Origin: Flavobacteriales bacterium
Lineage (GTDB): Bacteria > Bacteroidota > Bacteroidia > Flavobacteriales_F > PHOS-HE28
Assembly: GCA_026129465.1 (NCBI GenBank)
Contig: JAHCIA010000001.1
Coordinates: 1,931,964 to 1,995,963, forward strand
Reading direction: 5' to 3'
DNA: 64,000 bases
Shown piece by piece: positions 55,515 through 64,000 of the stretch. Position numbers and translations under genes: made by a program. Each line of letters starts with the position of its first letter. Within the stretch, counting starts at the first letter, position 1. The notes beneath the pieces are model-generated. The model saw only the letters and a list, made by a program, of their open reading frames with translations, was not told where the DNA came from and did not search any database.

Positions 55515-57224
55515 TCAGAGGCCCAACTGGCCCTTATAGGCGCGGAACTCGAGGTCCTTCAGCGCCTTTTCGCGGAGGCTGGCATCCTTCTGCACCGCCA
55601 GGCCGATCTGGTCGCGCACCAGGTTTCCGTCGTTGGTGCGGGCCCCGATGATGGCCATCAGGTAATGTCCCTGGGCGGTATCCTTCTCGGGGGACTGGCT
55701 TAGAATGGTCTTCGCCCCGGCGGCGTCCCCACCGAGCATCTTGGCCAATGCGGCGTTGAAGCTGTTGGTACCGCTCATGTTGCTGTTCGCCGCGCCGTAG
55801 TCCCCATTCTGGATGTTGACGATGCCCAGGTTGTACTTCACCTCGGGTCCTGCGGCCATGGCCTTGTTGTAGTGCTCGGTGGCCTTCTTGCGGTCGCCCT
55901 TCAGGCGGGCCACAACCCCCAGGTTGTTCGTGCTCACGGGGTTGTCCTGGATGCCGTTGGCCTTCTGGAACTGGGCCTCGGCATCGGCGAGTTTGTTCTG
56001 CTGCATCAGCACCCAACCCACGTTGTTGGCGCCGCGGTAGTCGCTGGGGTAGATGCGCTCCGCCTCGCGGTAGATGCGCAGTTGCTCGTTGAGGTCGGTG
56101 GTGAGGGTGGCGGCCCAAAGGAGTTCCTCATTGGTGAGGGAGTCGGGCATGGACTTGCTCATGGCCGTGATCTGCTCGTCGGTCTTGCCCACGCGCTCGT
56201 AATTCAACTTCATCTCGCTGCGGCGCAGGGCGGGCAGGATCTTGTCGCGGATCTCCAGGTAGGTGGCCGCCATGTTGCGGATCTCCTGTTCGCGCTTGCT
56301 CACATCGGGGTACATCTCCAGTACGCGGAGCACCAGGTCGCGGTCCGCAACGTTGCTGGCCTGCATGGCCTTCTTGAAGCCGTCCCAATCCTCGCCTCGG
56401 GGGTTCAACTGATAGAAGGCCTCCCCTTTGGCTGCTTCGTTCTTGGCGCGGGTGAGTTCCCCTTTGGCCCAGGCTTGGGCGCTCTTGGCACGATCGCTGG
56501 CGAGGTTCTCATTCAGGCTGAGTTCCCCCTCGGGGCTGGCCCAGGCATCAATGCTCAGCGTCTTCAACTCGATGTTGCCCTTGGCGGCGATGCCCTTGAT
56601 GAAGGCGGCCATGGCCTTCACGTCGGCTTCGTACACTTCGCTGGGGCGCACCACGCTGGAGTTCACCAGGTAGTTGATGGTGGCATTCTCGCTGTGGGCG
56701 GTGACGCGCTGGAAGGCGTCCCTGCCCAGCAACACCTTGTCGTCGCTGAGCATGAGGTAGGGTGTGGTGATCACGCCATCGGCCAGCTTCACGGGGTCGA
56801 ACTCCTTCTCTTTCTTGCCCTGCTTGCCCAGGATCTTCAGCATCAATTCACTTTGGGCCATGCTGGGCGTGTAGGCCACCTTGTGCGAGTAGCTGAAGGC
56901 CTTGCCGGTCTCGTAGGGGATCACGGTGTAGTTGCCAACGGCGTTCTCGCCTTGGAAATAGGCCGTTTTGTAAGCCGTTTCCCCGCCGGTGTACGTGAGT
57001 GTGGGGGTCAGTTCCACCTGGGCCTTCTTGTGGAAGTACTTGCCGGGAAAGTTGCCGTTGATGTTCACGGCCACCGAATCGCCTTGGACGATCAAGGGGT
57101 TCGGATCAAGGGTGTATTTGATGTTCTCCGCGTACTTGTTCATCTTGCCCAACCCGCCGCAACCGCTCAATACGAGGGTCACCGCGATCGCCGTCAGGAG
57201 GCCTAGGAGTTGCCGCTTTTCCAT
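55515..57224 (-). CDS. TPR-containing OmpA-like lipoprotein
   Basis: A 569-aa lipoprotein (MEKRQLLGLLTAIAVTLVLS, lipobox Cys 22). The N-terminal beta-rich region (about 30-190) precedes an OmpA-like segment (ELKTLSIDAWASPEGELSLN with ENLASDRAKSAQAWAKGEL, about 220-270) and a C-terminal TPR region (NEQLRIYREAERIYPSDYRG; ANNVGWVLMQQNKLADAEAQ; STNNLGVVARLKGDRKKATE). Similar proteins are abundant envelope proteins of the phylum; the specific role is unknown. ATG 57224 is chosen because it begins the lipoprotein signal and follows TATACTTG (57261-57254). Confidence 0.85.
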   Translation of the reverse strand: MEKRQLLGLLTAIAVTLVLSGCGGLGKMNKYAENIKYTLDPNPLIVQGDSVAVNINGNFPGKYFHKKAQVELTPTLTYTGGETAYKTAYFQGENAVGNYTVIPYETGKAFSYSHKVAYTPSMAQSELMLKILGKQGKKEKEFDPVKLADGVITTPYLMLSDDKVLLGRDAFQRVTAHSENATINYLVNSSVVRPSEVYEADVKAMAAFIKGIAAKGNIELKTLSIDAWASPEGELSLNENLASDRAKSAQAWAKGELTRAKNEAAKGEAFYQLNPRGEDWDGFKKAMQASNVADRDLVLRVLEMYPDVSKREQEIRNMAATYLEIRDKILPALRRSEMKLNYERVGKTDEQITAMSKSMPDSLTNEELLWAATLTTDLNEQLRIYREAERIYPSDYRGANNVGWVLMQQNKLADAEAQFQKANGIQDNPVSTNNLGVVARLKGDRKKATEHYNKAMAAGPEVKYNLGIVNIQNGDYGAANSNMSGTNSFNAALAKMLGGDAAGAKTILSQSPEKDTAQGHYLMAIIGARTNDGNLVRDQIGLAVQKDASLREKALKDLEFRAYKGQLGL

Positions 57225-57253
57225 GCGTGGATCCGTTTTCTGGATTTCGGGGG

Positions 57254-57261
57254 CAAGTATA
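57254..57261 (-). promoter_or_regulatory. -7-like box of the TPR lipoprotein gene
   Basis: TATACTTG, one base from TAnnTTTG, 29 nt upstream of the ATG at 57224. Confidence 0.4.
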
Positions 57262-57322
57262 AACACTATCGCGCCCGCCCCCCTGAGCACCATCATCACA
57301 GGTTGTCCACGATCGGCGGTGT

Positions 57323-57979
57323 TCAGAGGGCGACCACCTGGTATTGTGGCGCATCGTGCCGCGTGATCTCCCGCACCAGTCGGTGGTGCGCCTCGGTGTC
57401 GTGGAGCAGGTCCTTCGCTCCGAGGTCCACCACCAGCACACGCGCCAGTTGCTGTTTGCGCAAGTGGTCCATGTAACGCTCCTGCAAGCGCAACAGGTAT
57501 TCCGTGCCGATGCTCTGCTCGTAGCCTCGTCCCCGGGAACGGATACGCTCCTGAAGACGCTCAGGCCCCAGGTGCAGGTAGACGATGAGATCCGGTCCGG
57601 GCAGGTCGCCGTACATGATGGCGTACAGGTCGCGGAACAGCGTGTATTCATCCGGTGGGAGCGTGACGCTGGCGAATACGAGCGACTTGCCCAAGGAGTA
57701 GTCCGCCACGGTGCGCGGCTGGAAGAGGTCCTGCTCGGTGATGCGCTTGAGTTGGTGGTAGCGCTGTGCCAGAAAGGACAGCTCCACGGTGAAGGCATAG
57801 CGCTCGGGTGACTCGTAAAAGCGCGGCAGGAAGGGGTTGTCATCGAACTCCTCCAGTACCAGCCGTGCGCCCCATTCCGCCGCCAGGCGCTTCGCCAGGG
57901 TGGTCTTGCCCGCGCCGATGAGGCCCTCGATGGCCACATAGGGAGGCGGTGCGGCACTGGTCTCGTTCGGTCGTTCCAT
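57323..57979 (-). CDS. deoxynucleoside kinase (dAK/dGK-like)
   Basis: A 218-aa P-loop kinase that phosphorylates deoxynucleosides for salvage. Walker A EGLIGAGKTT (18-27), the substrate-pocket EEFDDNPFLPRFYESPER, the DRS/DLS-type VADYSLGKSLVFA and the lid RGRGYEQSI are visible. It lies 17 nt downstream of folK on the same strand, so the two are likely one operon. A second kinase of the family starts at 63777. Confidence 0.92.
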   Translation of the reverse strand: MERPNETSAAPPPYVAIEGLIGAGKTTLAKRLAAEWGARLVLEEFDDNPFLPRFYESPERYAFTVELSFLAQRYHQLKRITEQDLFQPRTVADYSLGKSLVFASVTLPPDEYTLFRDLYAIMYGDLPGPDLIVYLHLGPERLQERIRSRGRGYEQSIGTEYLLRLQERYMDHLRKQQLARVLVVDLGAKDLLHDTEAHHRLVREITRHDAPQYQVVAL

Positions 57980-57996
57980 GCGGGTTTTCGGGCACG

Positions 57997-58464
57997 CTAG
58001 GGTCGACGAAGATCGTGGAGCAACTCCAGCACCGATCGACCGAGTATCGGATGCCTCATGCCCGGTGCGATGTCGGCCGCCGGGGCCAGCGCGAAGGTGC
58101 GCAGGTGCATGCGCGGGTGCGGTACGGTGAGTCCCGGGCGGTCGATGACCCGGTCATCGTACAGGAGGATGTCGATGTCGGCGGTGCGCGGAACAGTGCC
58201 TTCACCCCGCTTTCGTTCCCTTCCCAGTTCGGCCTCGACCCCCAACAGCCGGCCCATCAGCTCATCAGGCTCTATGGTCGTGCGCAGCAGGAGGGCGCGG
58301 TTCAAAAAGAGCCGGTCGCCAGTGAAGCCCCACGGTTCGGTCCAATGGTCGCGGCTGCGGGCGAGCACGCCGCCCACCACTGCGCCGATGCGCCGTTCCG
58401 CCTCATCGAGTTGCAGGGCCGGGTCGCCCAGGTCGGCGCCCAGGGAGAGCAGCACTTCGGCCAT
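57997..58464 (-). CDS. folK: 7,8-dihydro-6-hydroxymethylpterin pyrophosphokinase
   Basis: A 155-aa cytosolic folate-pathway enzyme that pyrophosphorylates hydroxymethyl-dihydropterin. LLSLGADLGDP at the N-terminus (normally SLGSNLGD), LFLNRALLLRTTIEPDELM, the ATP/Mg motif RTADIDILLYDDRVIDRPGL and VPHPRMHLRTFALAPAADIA are diagnostic. The start at 58464 is supported by a perfect -7 box ending 5 nt upstream. Longer in-frame starts lie upstream of that box. Divergent from sppA. Confidence 0.93.
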   Translation of the reverse strand: MAEVLLSLGADLGDPALQLDEAERRIGAVVGGVLARSRDHWTEPWGFTGDRLFLNRALLLRTTIEPDELMGRLLGVEAELGRERKRGEGTVPRTADIDILLYDDRVIDRPGLTVPHPRMHLRTFALAPAADIAPGMRHPILGRSVLELLHDLRRP

Positions 58465-58469
58465 GGCGC

Positions 58470-58477
58470 CAAAGCTA
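58470..58477 (-). promoter_or_regulatory. -7 promoter box of folK
   Basis: TAGCTTTG, exact TAnnTTTG, ending 5 nt before the folK ATG. It decides the start and implies a near-leaderless transcript. No equally good box is visible for the divergent sppA. Confidence 0.55.
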
Positions 58478-58592
58478 TCCGGCAGGCCTTCCATCCCGTG
58501 CGCCCCCCGCTCATGTGATCGCCCATTCCGGAGGGCGAAGCGCAGGGTAGCTTGCGGCATCAATATCAAGAACCAGCCCCTCCGGTACAGCC

Positions 58593-60398
58593 ATGAAACA
58601 GTTCCTCAAGTACGTCCTCGCCACCATGGTCGGCCTGCTGCTCGTCAGCGTGGTGATGTTCCTGCTCTTCCTTGGCACCCTTGCTGCCCTGAGTTCGGGA
58701 TTCTCCTCCGGGAAGCAGGTCGCGATCAAGGACAACACCCTGCTGCATCTCACCATGGACGAGGTATTGGTGGACCGCGGCCGCAAGGACCAGCTGGACA
58801 TCGACCTGGGGCCGTTCAGCGGCGCAAGGAGCATTGGCCTCAATGACGTGCTGGCCTGCCTGGAGAACGCCAAGACCGATGAGAAGATCGCCGGCGTATT
58901 CCTGGACCTTTCCGAAGTGCAGGGCGGGTTGGCCACGCTGCGCGAGATCCGCGACAAGCTGATCGAATTCAGGGAGGTCAGCGGCAAACCGGTGATCGCC
59001 TATGCCGACAACTTTTCGCAAGGGGCCTACTATCTGGCCACCGCAGCGGATGAGATCTACCTGCAGCCCGTGGGCGACTTGGAATACCGCGGCCTGCGCA
59101 CGGAGTACATGTTCCTGAAGGGCATGTTCGAAAAGCTCGACATCGACATCCACCTGGTGCGGGGCAGCAACAACCAGTTCAAGAGCTTCGGGGAGACCTA
59201 CACCGAGGACCGGATGAGCCCCGCCAACCGGGAGCAGATCCGCACGATCCTAAATGGTGTGTGGGCCGATCACCGGGCAGCTGTGGCCGCTGCGCGGAAG
59301 ACCCCCGAGGCCCGCATCGATCTGATCGTGGACAGCGCCCTGATCCGCAACGCCGACTCCGCCCTGGTCTTCGGGCTGGTGGACGGACTGCTCTACCGCG
59401 ACCAGCTGCTGGACACCCTGCGCACCCGGCTCGATCTCGAAGCGGGCAAGGACATCCGCGTGGCCAGCCTGGCCACCTACCGACGCTCCTTCACCCCCAA
59501 GCAGGAAAAGACCCGTGGCAAGGATGGTGACAAGCGCGAAAAACTCGCGGTCATCTACGCACAGGGGGGTATCGACCTGGGCAAGGGTGACGCGGAGAGC
59601 ATCGGCAGCGCCAGCCTCTCGAAGACCATCCGCGAGGCCCGCGAGGACAGCACCATCAAGGCGGTGGTGCTGCGCGTGAATTCGCCCGGCGGCAGCGCGC
59701 TGGCCAGCGACGTCATCTGGCGAGAGGTGGAACGCACCCGCGCCGAGAAGCCCGTGGTGGTGAGCATGGGCAACGTGGCCGCATCGGGAGGCTATTACAT
59801 CAGCGCCGCCGCGAACAAGATCTACGCTTCGCCCAGCACCATCACCGGTTCCATCGGTGTGATCGGCATCATCCCCAACATGCAGGGCTTCTTCAAGAAC
59901 AAGCTGGGCATCACCTTCGATGGGGAGAAGACCCACACGTACGCCGACCTGCTCTCCGTGAGCCGCCCCCTCACCAAGCGGGAAAAGCAGTTGATCCAGA
60001 CCTACGTGGACGACTTCTACGAGACCTTCCTGCAGCGCGTGGCCGAAGGGCGGAACTTGACGCGTGACCAGGTGGACGCCATCGCCCAGGGCCGTGTTTG
60101 GACCGGCACCGACGCCAAGCGGCTGGGGCTGGTGGACGAACTGGGCGGGCTGGAGGATGCCATCGCCGCCGCCAATGAATTGGCCGGACTGGACGACCCG
60201 CGCATCGTGGAACTGCCCAAACAGAAGGAGCTGATCGAACAGATCCTGGAAGACCTGAAAGGTGGGGCCAACGCCTGGGCCGTGACGCAGGTCCTGGGCG
60301 ACGATGCCCGCACCCTGCGCAGCTACAAGCAGGCCAGCGAAGCACGCCGCCAAATGGGCATCCTGGCCCGCATGCCCTTCGATCTGGACATCGAATAA
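58593..60398 (+). CDS. sppA: signal peptide peptidase SppA, 67-kDa type
   Basis: A 601-aa inner-membrane serine protease digesting cleaved signal peptides. One N-terminal transmembrane helix (YVLATMVGLLLVSVVMFLLF) and two tandem ClpP-like domains. The Ser-Lys dyad is split across them as in E. coli: K197 in NQFKSFGETY (first domain) and S398 in GNVAASGGYYIS (second domain). The long form matches E. coli rather than short Bacillus SppA. An imperfect GC hairpin (60405-60428) follows the stop. Confidence 0.95.
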   Translation: MKQFLKYVLATMVGLLLVSVVMFLLFLGTLAALSSGFSSGKQVAIKDNTLLHLTMDEVLVDRGRKDQLDIDLGPFSGARSIGLNDVLACLENAKTDEKIAGVFLDLSEVQGGLATLREIRDKLIEFREVSGKPVIAYADNFSQGAYYLATAADEIYLQPVGDLEYRGLRTEYMFLKGMFEKLDIDIHLVRGSNNQFKSFGETYTEDRMSPANREQIRTILNGVWADHRAAVAAARKTPEARIDLIVDSALIRNADSALVFGLVDGLLYRDQLLDTLRTRLDLEAGKDIRVASLATYRRSFTPKQEKTRGKDGDKREKLAVIYAQGGIDLGKGDAESIGSASLSKTIREAREDSTIKAVVLRVNSPGGSALASDVIWREVERTRAEKPVVVSMGNVAASGGYYISAAANKIYASPSTITGSIGVIGIIPNMQGFFKNKLGITFDGEKTHTYADLLSVSRPLTKREKQLIQTYVDDFYETFLQRVAEGRNLTRDQVDAIAQGRVWTGTDAKRLGLVDELGGLEDAIAAANELAGLDDPRIVELPKQKELIEQILEDLKGGANAWAVTQVLGDDARTLRSYKQASEARRQMGILARMPFDLDIE

Positions 60399-60404
60399 GT
60401 ACGA

Positions 60405-60428
60405 AGGGCCCCGGAAAACCGGAGCCCC
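60405..60428 (+). terminator. imperfect hairpin after sppA
   Basis: AGGGCCCCGG, AAAA, CCGGAGCCCC with a mismatch in the stem, 6 nt after the stop; weak T tail. A possible terminator. Confidence 0.45.
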
Positions 60429-60495
60429 TCGCTTGCCCTATCGATCAGATCACTGACCAAAACCCGGGTGCTTGAACGGGTGCCCACAGGGAAGG

Positions 60496-61305
60496 TTACG
60501 GGGCGTCTGCCGGGAACGCTTCCACGTGCCAACCGGCATGGTTCCGCACGTTCAGCACCCGACCATCCTCCCAGATGAGGTACTGGCCCTTGGCCCCCAG
60601 CAGCCGGCCCGTGATCTCCGGCGCCTTCTCCAGCTTCACGCTGGCGACCTTGGGCGGCCAGGCCAGCACCGGATAGCTCAAGGTCACCGGCGAGGCATCC
60701 TCCACCAGGTATTCGCGCAGGTCATGCCGCAACAAGGGGAACAGGCGATCCCTTGCGACCAGCAGCGGTGCCGGATCGGGTTCCACGGCACGAAGCATGG
60801 CCCGCCAATCGGTGCGGTCCGCGAAATGGCGCTTCAGGTCCACTTCGATGAGGCCAGCGAGTTGGCGATAGGGCGTGCGCGCCACCACCAGGGCGGCGGC
60901 GGCTCCCTGGTCTATCCAGCGCACCGGCAGCTGTGTGGCGCGTGTGACACCCACTTTGATCCCGCCCGTCCAACTCATGTACACCACATGCTCGGTGGCA
61001 TGATGGGCGCGTTCCCAATCCGGATCGCGACCCTCGCCCAAGTGGGCCTTGCACAATTCCGGCCGCACGATGCATTCAGCGGCCTCCGGCGCATCGCGCA
61101 GGCACGGGTAGCAGAACCCCTGGCCGTAGAACTTCTTCACCCGCTTCCCGCAGGAAACGCAGGTCAGCAGACCCGTGGCGCGCAGGGTGAAGGCCCGGCC
61201 AAGCAGCCCATCGATCCATAACCCCTCACCGGCCGGGAGGAGGTAGCGCACCCGTCCATTGTCCAGCGTAGCGGTCATCTTCAGCAGGGGCGTGCCTTCG
61301 GTCAT
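60496..61305 (-). CDS. DUF2797 protein
   Basis: A 269-aa DUF2797 protein of unknown function. Four cysteines C49-x2-C52 and C65-x2-C68 form a zinc-ribbon-like site. The family block VVYMSWTGGIKVGVTRATQL with RWIDQGAAAALVV is present. No signal peptide, so cytoplasmic. Divergent from the GH3-type gene. Confidence 0.88.
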   Translation of the reverse strand: MTEGTPLLKMTATLDNGRVRYLLPAGEGLWIDGLLGRAFTLRATGLLTCVSCGKRVKKFYGQGFCYPCLRDAPEAAECIVRPELCKAHLGEGRDPDWERAHHATEHVVYMSWTGGIKVGVTRATQLPVRWIDQGAAAALVVARTPYRQLAGLIEVDLKRHFADRTDWRAMLRAVEPDPAPLLVARDRLFPLLRHDLREYLVEDASPVTLSYPVLAWPPKVASVKLEKAPEITGRLLGAKGQYLIWEDGRVLNVRNHAGWHVEAFPADAP

Positions 61306-61318
61306 GGGCGGCGGTGAC

Positions 61319-61326
61319 TATCTTTT
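61319..61326 (+). promoter_or_regulatory. -7-like box of the GH3-type gene
   Basis: TATCTTTT, one base from TAnnTTTG, ending 46 nt before the ATG at 61373. Confidence 0.3.
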
Positions 61327-61372
61327 CGGCTGGAAGTTAGCGTGCCATCTTCGCCCACCCGATCCACGCGCC

Positions 61373-62884
61373 ATGCCCTTCAACACCCTGTTCGGTTTTC
61401 TCATCCGCAAGCGGCTGCAGCAGATCGATCTGTTCCGCGAGCACCCCCGCTTGGCGCAGTTGGAGGTGTTCCACTATCTGGTGCGTACCGCATGTTATAC
61501 CAGTTGGGGCCGGCGCCATGATTATTCCACCATCACCGACCCACAGGTCTTCCGCGAACGCTTACCGATCCAGGATTACGAGGACGTGAAGCCCTGGGTG
61601 GAACGCTTGCGCAAAGGCGAACAGAACCTCCTATGGCCCACGGACATCCGCTGGTTCGCCAAGAGCAGCGGCACCACCAGCGCCCGCAGCAAGTTCATAC
61701 CCGTGAGCCTGGAAGCGTTGGAGGACTGCCACTACAAGGGCGGCAAGGACCTGGTGGCGCTGCACTACCAGCAGTTCCCGGAAAGCAAGCTCTACCAAGG
61801 CATGGCGCTGGTGGTGGGCGGCAGCAGCACCATCGAGCGCTTGCGCCCGGACGCCTATAGTGGCGACCTCTCGGCCATCATCATCCGCAACCTGCCCATC
61901 TGGGTCGAGTTGCGTCGCACCCCGGTGATCGAGACGGCGCTGCTGGACGATTGGGAGGAGAAGATCGAGAAGATGGCGCGCGAGACCATGCGCGAGGACG
62001 TGCGTTGCATCGCCGGGGTACCATCGTGGACGCTGGTGCTACTGAAACGCATCCTGGAGATCAGCGGCAAGCGCGACATCCTGGAAGTATGGCCCAACCT
62101 CGAACTCTTCATGCACGGCGGGGTCAGCTTCAGGCCCTATCGCGCGCAGTTCGAAGCGCTCATCCCCTCGCCCACCATGAACTACCTGGAGAGCTACAAC
62201 GCCTCCGAGGGTTTCTTCGCCGTGCAGGACCGCCGGGGTGCCGACGACATGTTGCTGATGCTCGACTACGGCATCTTCTATGAATTCATGCCCCTCGAGG
62301 AGGTCGGCCGGGCGAACCCGCGCACCTTGCTGCTGGACGAGGTGGAGGAGGGCGGCAACTACGCGCTGGTGATCAGCACCAATGGCGGATTGTGGCGTTA
62401 CATGCCCGGCGACACCGTGCGTTTCACCAGCGTGAAGCCCTACCGCATCCAGGTGAGTGGCCGCACGCGCAGCTTCATCAACGCCTTCGGCGAGGAGCTC
62501 ATCGTGGACAACGCCGACCGGGCGATCGAAGCGGCATGCCGCGCCACCGGTGCCGTGGTGAACGAATACACGGCCGGGCCGGTGTACATGGATGGCGGCG
62601 CGCGCGGCGGACATGAATGGGCCATCGAGTTCGAGCGTGCACCGGCCGATCTGGACGGCTTCATCCAGGCCTTGGACAAGGAACTGCGCACGCTGAACAG
62701 CGACTACGACGCCAAGCGGCGGGGCGACATGGCCCTGCGGCCACCCGTGGTGCACAAGTTGCCGATCGGCACGTTCCATGCGTGGATGAAGGAGCGTGGC
62801 AAACTCGGCGGCCAGCACAAGGTGCCACGCCTCAGCAACGACCGCAGCTACCTCGAAGCCATCCTCGCACCCTCCACCACATGA
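61373..62884 (+). CDS. GH3-type acyl-adenylate/amide synthetase
   Basis: A 503-aa member of the GH3 family (plant auxin/jasmonate conjugating enzymes), part of the ANL adenylating superfamily. The ATP-binding motif is SSGTTSARSKFIPV near residue 100. NYLESYNASEGFFAVQDRRG is the second motif and YMPGDTVRFTSVKPYRIQVS the third. In bacteria the substrate is unknown; adenylation of a carboxylic acid and coupling to an amine is the expected chemistry. I chose ATG at 61373 because it starts MPFNTLFGFLIRKRLQQI, the usual Bacteroidota form. Its stop overlaps the next ATG (ATGA). Confidence 0.9.
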   Translation: MPFNTLFGFLIRKRLQQIDLFREHPRLAQLEVFHYLVRTACYTSWGRRHDYSTITDPQVFRERLPIQDYEDVKPWVERLRKGEQNLLWPTDIRWFAKSSGTTSARSKFIPVSLEALEDCHYKGGKDLVALHYQQFPESKLYQGMALVVGGSSTIERLRPDAYSGDLSAIIIRNLPIWVELRRTPVIETALLDDWEEKIEKMARETMREDVRCIAGVPSWTLVLLKRILEISGKRDILEVWPNLELFMHGGVSFRPYRAQFEALIPSPTMNYLESYNASEGFFAVQDRRGADDMLLMLDYGIFYEFMPLEEVGRANPRTLLLDEVEEGGNYALVISTNGGLWRYMPGDTVRFTSVKPYRIQVSGRTRSFINAFGEELIVDNADRAIEAACRATGAVVNEYTAGPVYMDGGARGGHEWAIEFERAPADLDGFIQALDKELRTLNSDYDAKRRGDMALRPPVVHKLPIGTFHAWMKERGKLGGQHKVPRLSNDRSYLEAILAPSTT

Positions 62885-63681
62885 GGTGTACGATAGCGCG
62901 ACTCGCCTTCATCCCCTGGGCCGCAACGGCCCTGGGCCAGACCACGGCGGACGGCTGGACCATCCCTGGGCGCTTCGATCTGATCACCACCGATGAGATG
63001 GGCCATGTCTATGCGCTCCAAGGGGATGAACTCATCCTCTTCGATACGCAAGGCCAGGAGCGGCTGCGCAACAGCGTGAAGACCTTCGGCCGCATAGCCG
63101 TCATCGATGCCTTCTACTCGTTCAAGCCGATGGTCTTCTCCCCGGGGCAGGGCCAGCTGGCCGTGCTGGACAACACCCTGGCCGTGCAGGGCAGCATCAT
63201 CCACCTTCCGCGCAACGGCTTCCCGCAGGTGGTGCTCGTGTGCATGAGCGTGCAGAACGGCTTCTGGCTGTTCGATGAGCGCGACCTACAGGCCATCCGG
63301 GTGGACGCGCAGCTGAGGCGGCATGCCGACACCGGCCGGCTGGACCAGTTGCTGGGCTTCACGCCGAAGCCTGTCGCCATGCAGGAATACGACAGCCGGC
63401 TGTACATGAACGACCCGAAGGAGGGCATCCTGGTCTTCGATCTTTTCGGCACCTACGTGCGCACCATCCCCATCCGGGGCGCCACGCGTTTCGAGGTGCG
63501 CGGCCACACCATCGTGTACGTCGCGGAAGGGCGGCCCTGGGCCTACGACATGCGCGACTTCACCACCACGCCACTCGAACTTGGCGCGAAGCACCTGATC
63601 GACGTGCGCGTGGAGCGTGGGCTGGTGTATCTGCACGAAGCGGAACGGATCCGTGTGCTGCGCTGGCCACGCACGCCGTGA
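62881..63681 (+). CDS. exported protein of unknown function, coupled to the GH3-type gene
   Basis: A 266-aa protein with a weak signal peptide (MRCTIARLAFIPWAATALGQ) and a series of short beta blades (HVYALQGDELILFDTQGQER; GILVFDLFGTYVRTIPIRGA; GLVYLHEAERIRVLRWP) like a beta-propeller. No family assigned. Its ATG overlaps the stop of the GH3-type gene by 4 nt, so the two are translationally coupled. Confidence 0.75.
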   Translation: MRCTIARLAFIPWAATALGQTTADGWTIPGRFDLITTDEMGHVYALQGDELILFDTQGQERLRNSVKTFGRIAVIDAFYSFKPMVFSPGQGQLAVLDNTLAVQGSIIHLPRNGFPQVVLVCMSVQNGFWLFDERDLQAIRVDAQLRRHADTGRLDQLLGFTPKPVAMQEYDSRLYMNDPKEGILVFDLFGTYVRTIPIRGATRFEVRGHTIVYVAEGRPWAYDMRDFTTTPLELGAKHLIDVRVERGLVYLHEAERIRVLRWPRTP

Positions 63682-63725
63682 CCGCACGATTTTTCCACAA
63701 GCCACGCGGCTTCGCCACGGTGCCG

Positions 63726-63733
63726 GTATCTTC
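63726..63733 (+). promoter_or_regulatory. -7-like box of the second deoxynucleoside kinase gene
   Basis: TATCTTCG, matching TAnnTTYG, 43 nt upstream of the ATG at 63777. Confidence 0.35.
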
Positions 63734-63776
63734 GTCCGCATCCTTCGCATCCCGCACCTTCCACGCCCATCGCACC

Positions 63777-64000
63777 ATGCACATCGCCATCGCAGGCAAC
63801 ATCGGCTCCGGCAAGACCACCCTCACACAATTGCTGGCCAAGCACTACAAGTGGGACCAGTTGCAGGAGGCCGTGGACAACAACCCCTACCTCTTCGACT
63901 TCTACAAGGACATGCAGCGCTGGAGCTTCAACCTCCAGATCTTCTTCCTCAACTCGCGCTTCGAGCAGCTGCTGGAGATCCGCAGCAGCGGCCGCAATGT
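63777..64000 (+). CDS. second deoxynucleoside kinase (3' end outside window)
   Basis: 74 codons visible. The start MHIAIAGNIGSGKTTLTQLL gives a P-loop at residues 7-15, then EAVDNNPYLFDFYKDMQRWS and FNLQIFFLNSRFEQLLEI, matching deoxyadenosine/deoxyguanosine kinases. It is related to but distinct from the kinase at 57323-57979. A -7-like TATCTTCG lies at 63726-63733. Confidence 0.9.
   Translation, partial: MHIAIAGNIGSGKTTLTQLLAKHYKWDQLQEAVDNNPYLFDFYKDMQRWSFNLQIFFLNSRFEQLLEIRSSGRN

Overview
The window is a GC-rich chromosomal segment of a member of the Bacteroidota, most likely a flavobacterium-like lineage (Flavobacteriia); I cannot name a genus. Four things point there. Several exported proteins end in type IX secretion (T9SS) type A sorting domains. 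Families largely confined to the phylum are present (DUF4290, DUF6089 barrel, SprB repeats, the PD40-CRD-OmpA architecture). Many genes are preceded by the Bacteroidota -7 promoter box TAnnTTTG (or TAnnTTCG). Shine-Dalgarno sequences are largely missing.

Layout. 1-5519: the end of a PorE-like OmpA/PD40 envelope protein, a conserved helical-repeat protein, and a T9SS-exported M1 aminopeptidase. 5520-8003: eno and carA. 8106-26391: the complete str-S10-spc-alpha superoperon on the minus strand (rpsL to rplQ, with fusA, secY, map, infA, rpmJ and rpoA), with a promoter at 26365-26391 and a rho-independent terminator at 8106-8135. 26612-27577: a Fic protein with a degenerate active-site motif. 27582-34420: an accessory operon of T9SS/surface proteins on the minus strand. 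It consists of an SprB-repeat protein, a glycoside-hydrolase-like protein and a third T9SS cargo. The first gene carries a run of 16 C residues at its start, and the second is cut by an 894-bp IS5-family insertion sequence flanked by a TA duplication. 34568-40548: pcrA/uvrD helicase, a DUF433-DUF5615 toxin-antitoxin-like pair, DUF4290, murA and a TlpA-like thioredoxin. 40695-43329: a large T9SS-exported M43 metalloprotease with a duplicated FnIII-PPC unit. 43447-46883: grpE-dnaJ, a prohibitin-like lipoprotein, a YegP-like protein, a tiny membrane ORF and a candidate non-coding RNA. 46884-50709: adenine deaminase, two membrane or lipoproteins, gluQ, and tRNA-Leu and tRNA-Gly. 50756-58592: mutS, a SpoU-type rRNA/tRNA methyltransferase, a DUF6089 barrel, a TPR lipoprotein, a deoxynucleoside kinase and folK. 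58593-64000: sppA, DUF2797, a GH3-type enzyme with a companion exported protein, and the start of a second deoxynucleoside kinase.

Most of the window is core housekeeping. The unusual part is 27.6-34.6 kb. A promoter (TTTG-N20-TATGTTCG) fires just upstream of ATG-CGT-TTT-GT followed by C16. At 16 C this frame ends in TGA after 14 residues; at 14 or 17 C it would run into the full SprB-repeat protein with a normal signal peptide. This looks like slipped-strand phase variation of a secreted-protein operon, captured in the OFF state. The same operon was independently hit by an IS: deleting the IS and one TA copy restores one open frame of 990 codons. Other points worth checking are inverted heptamer-repeat arms between ribosomal genes, an orphan terminator implying an unannotated RNA at 46.66-46.82 kb, a gluQ gene starting 2 nt after a tRNA, and a DnaJ with only two of four zinc-finger motifs.
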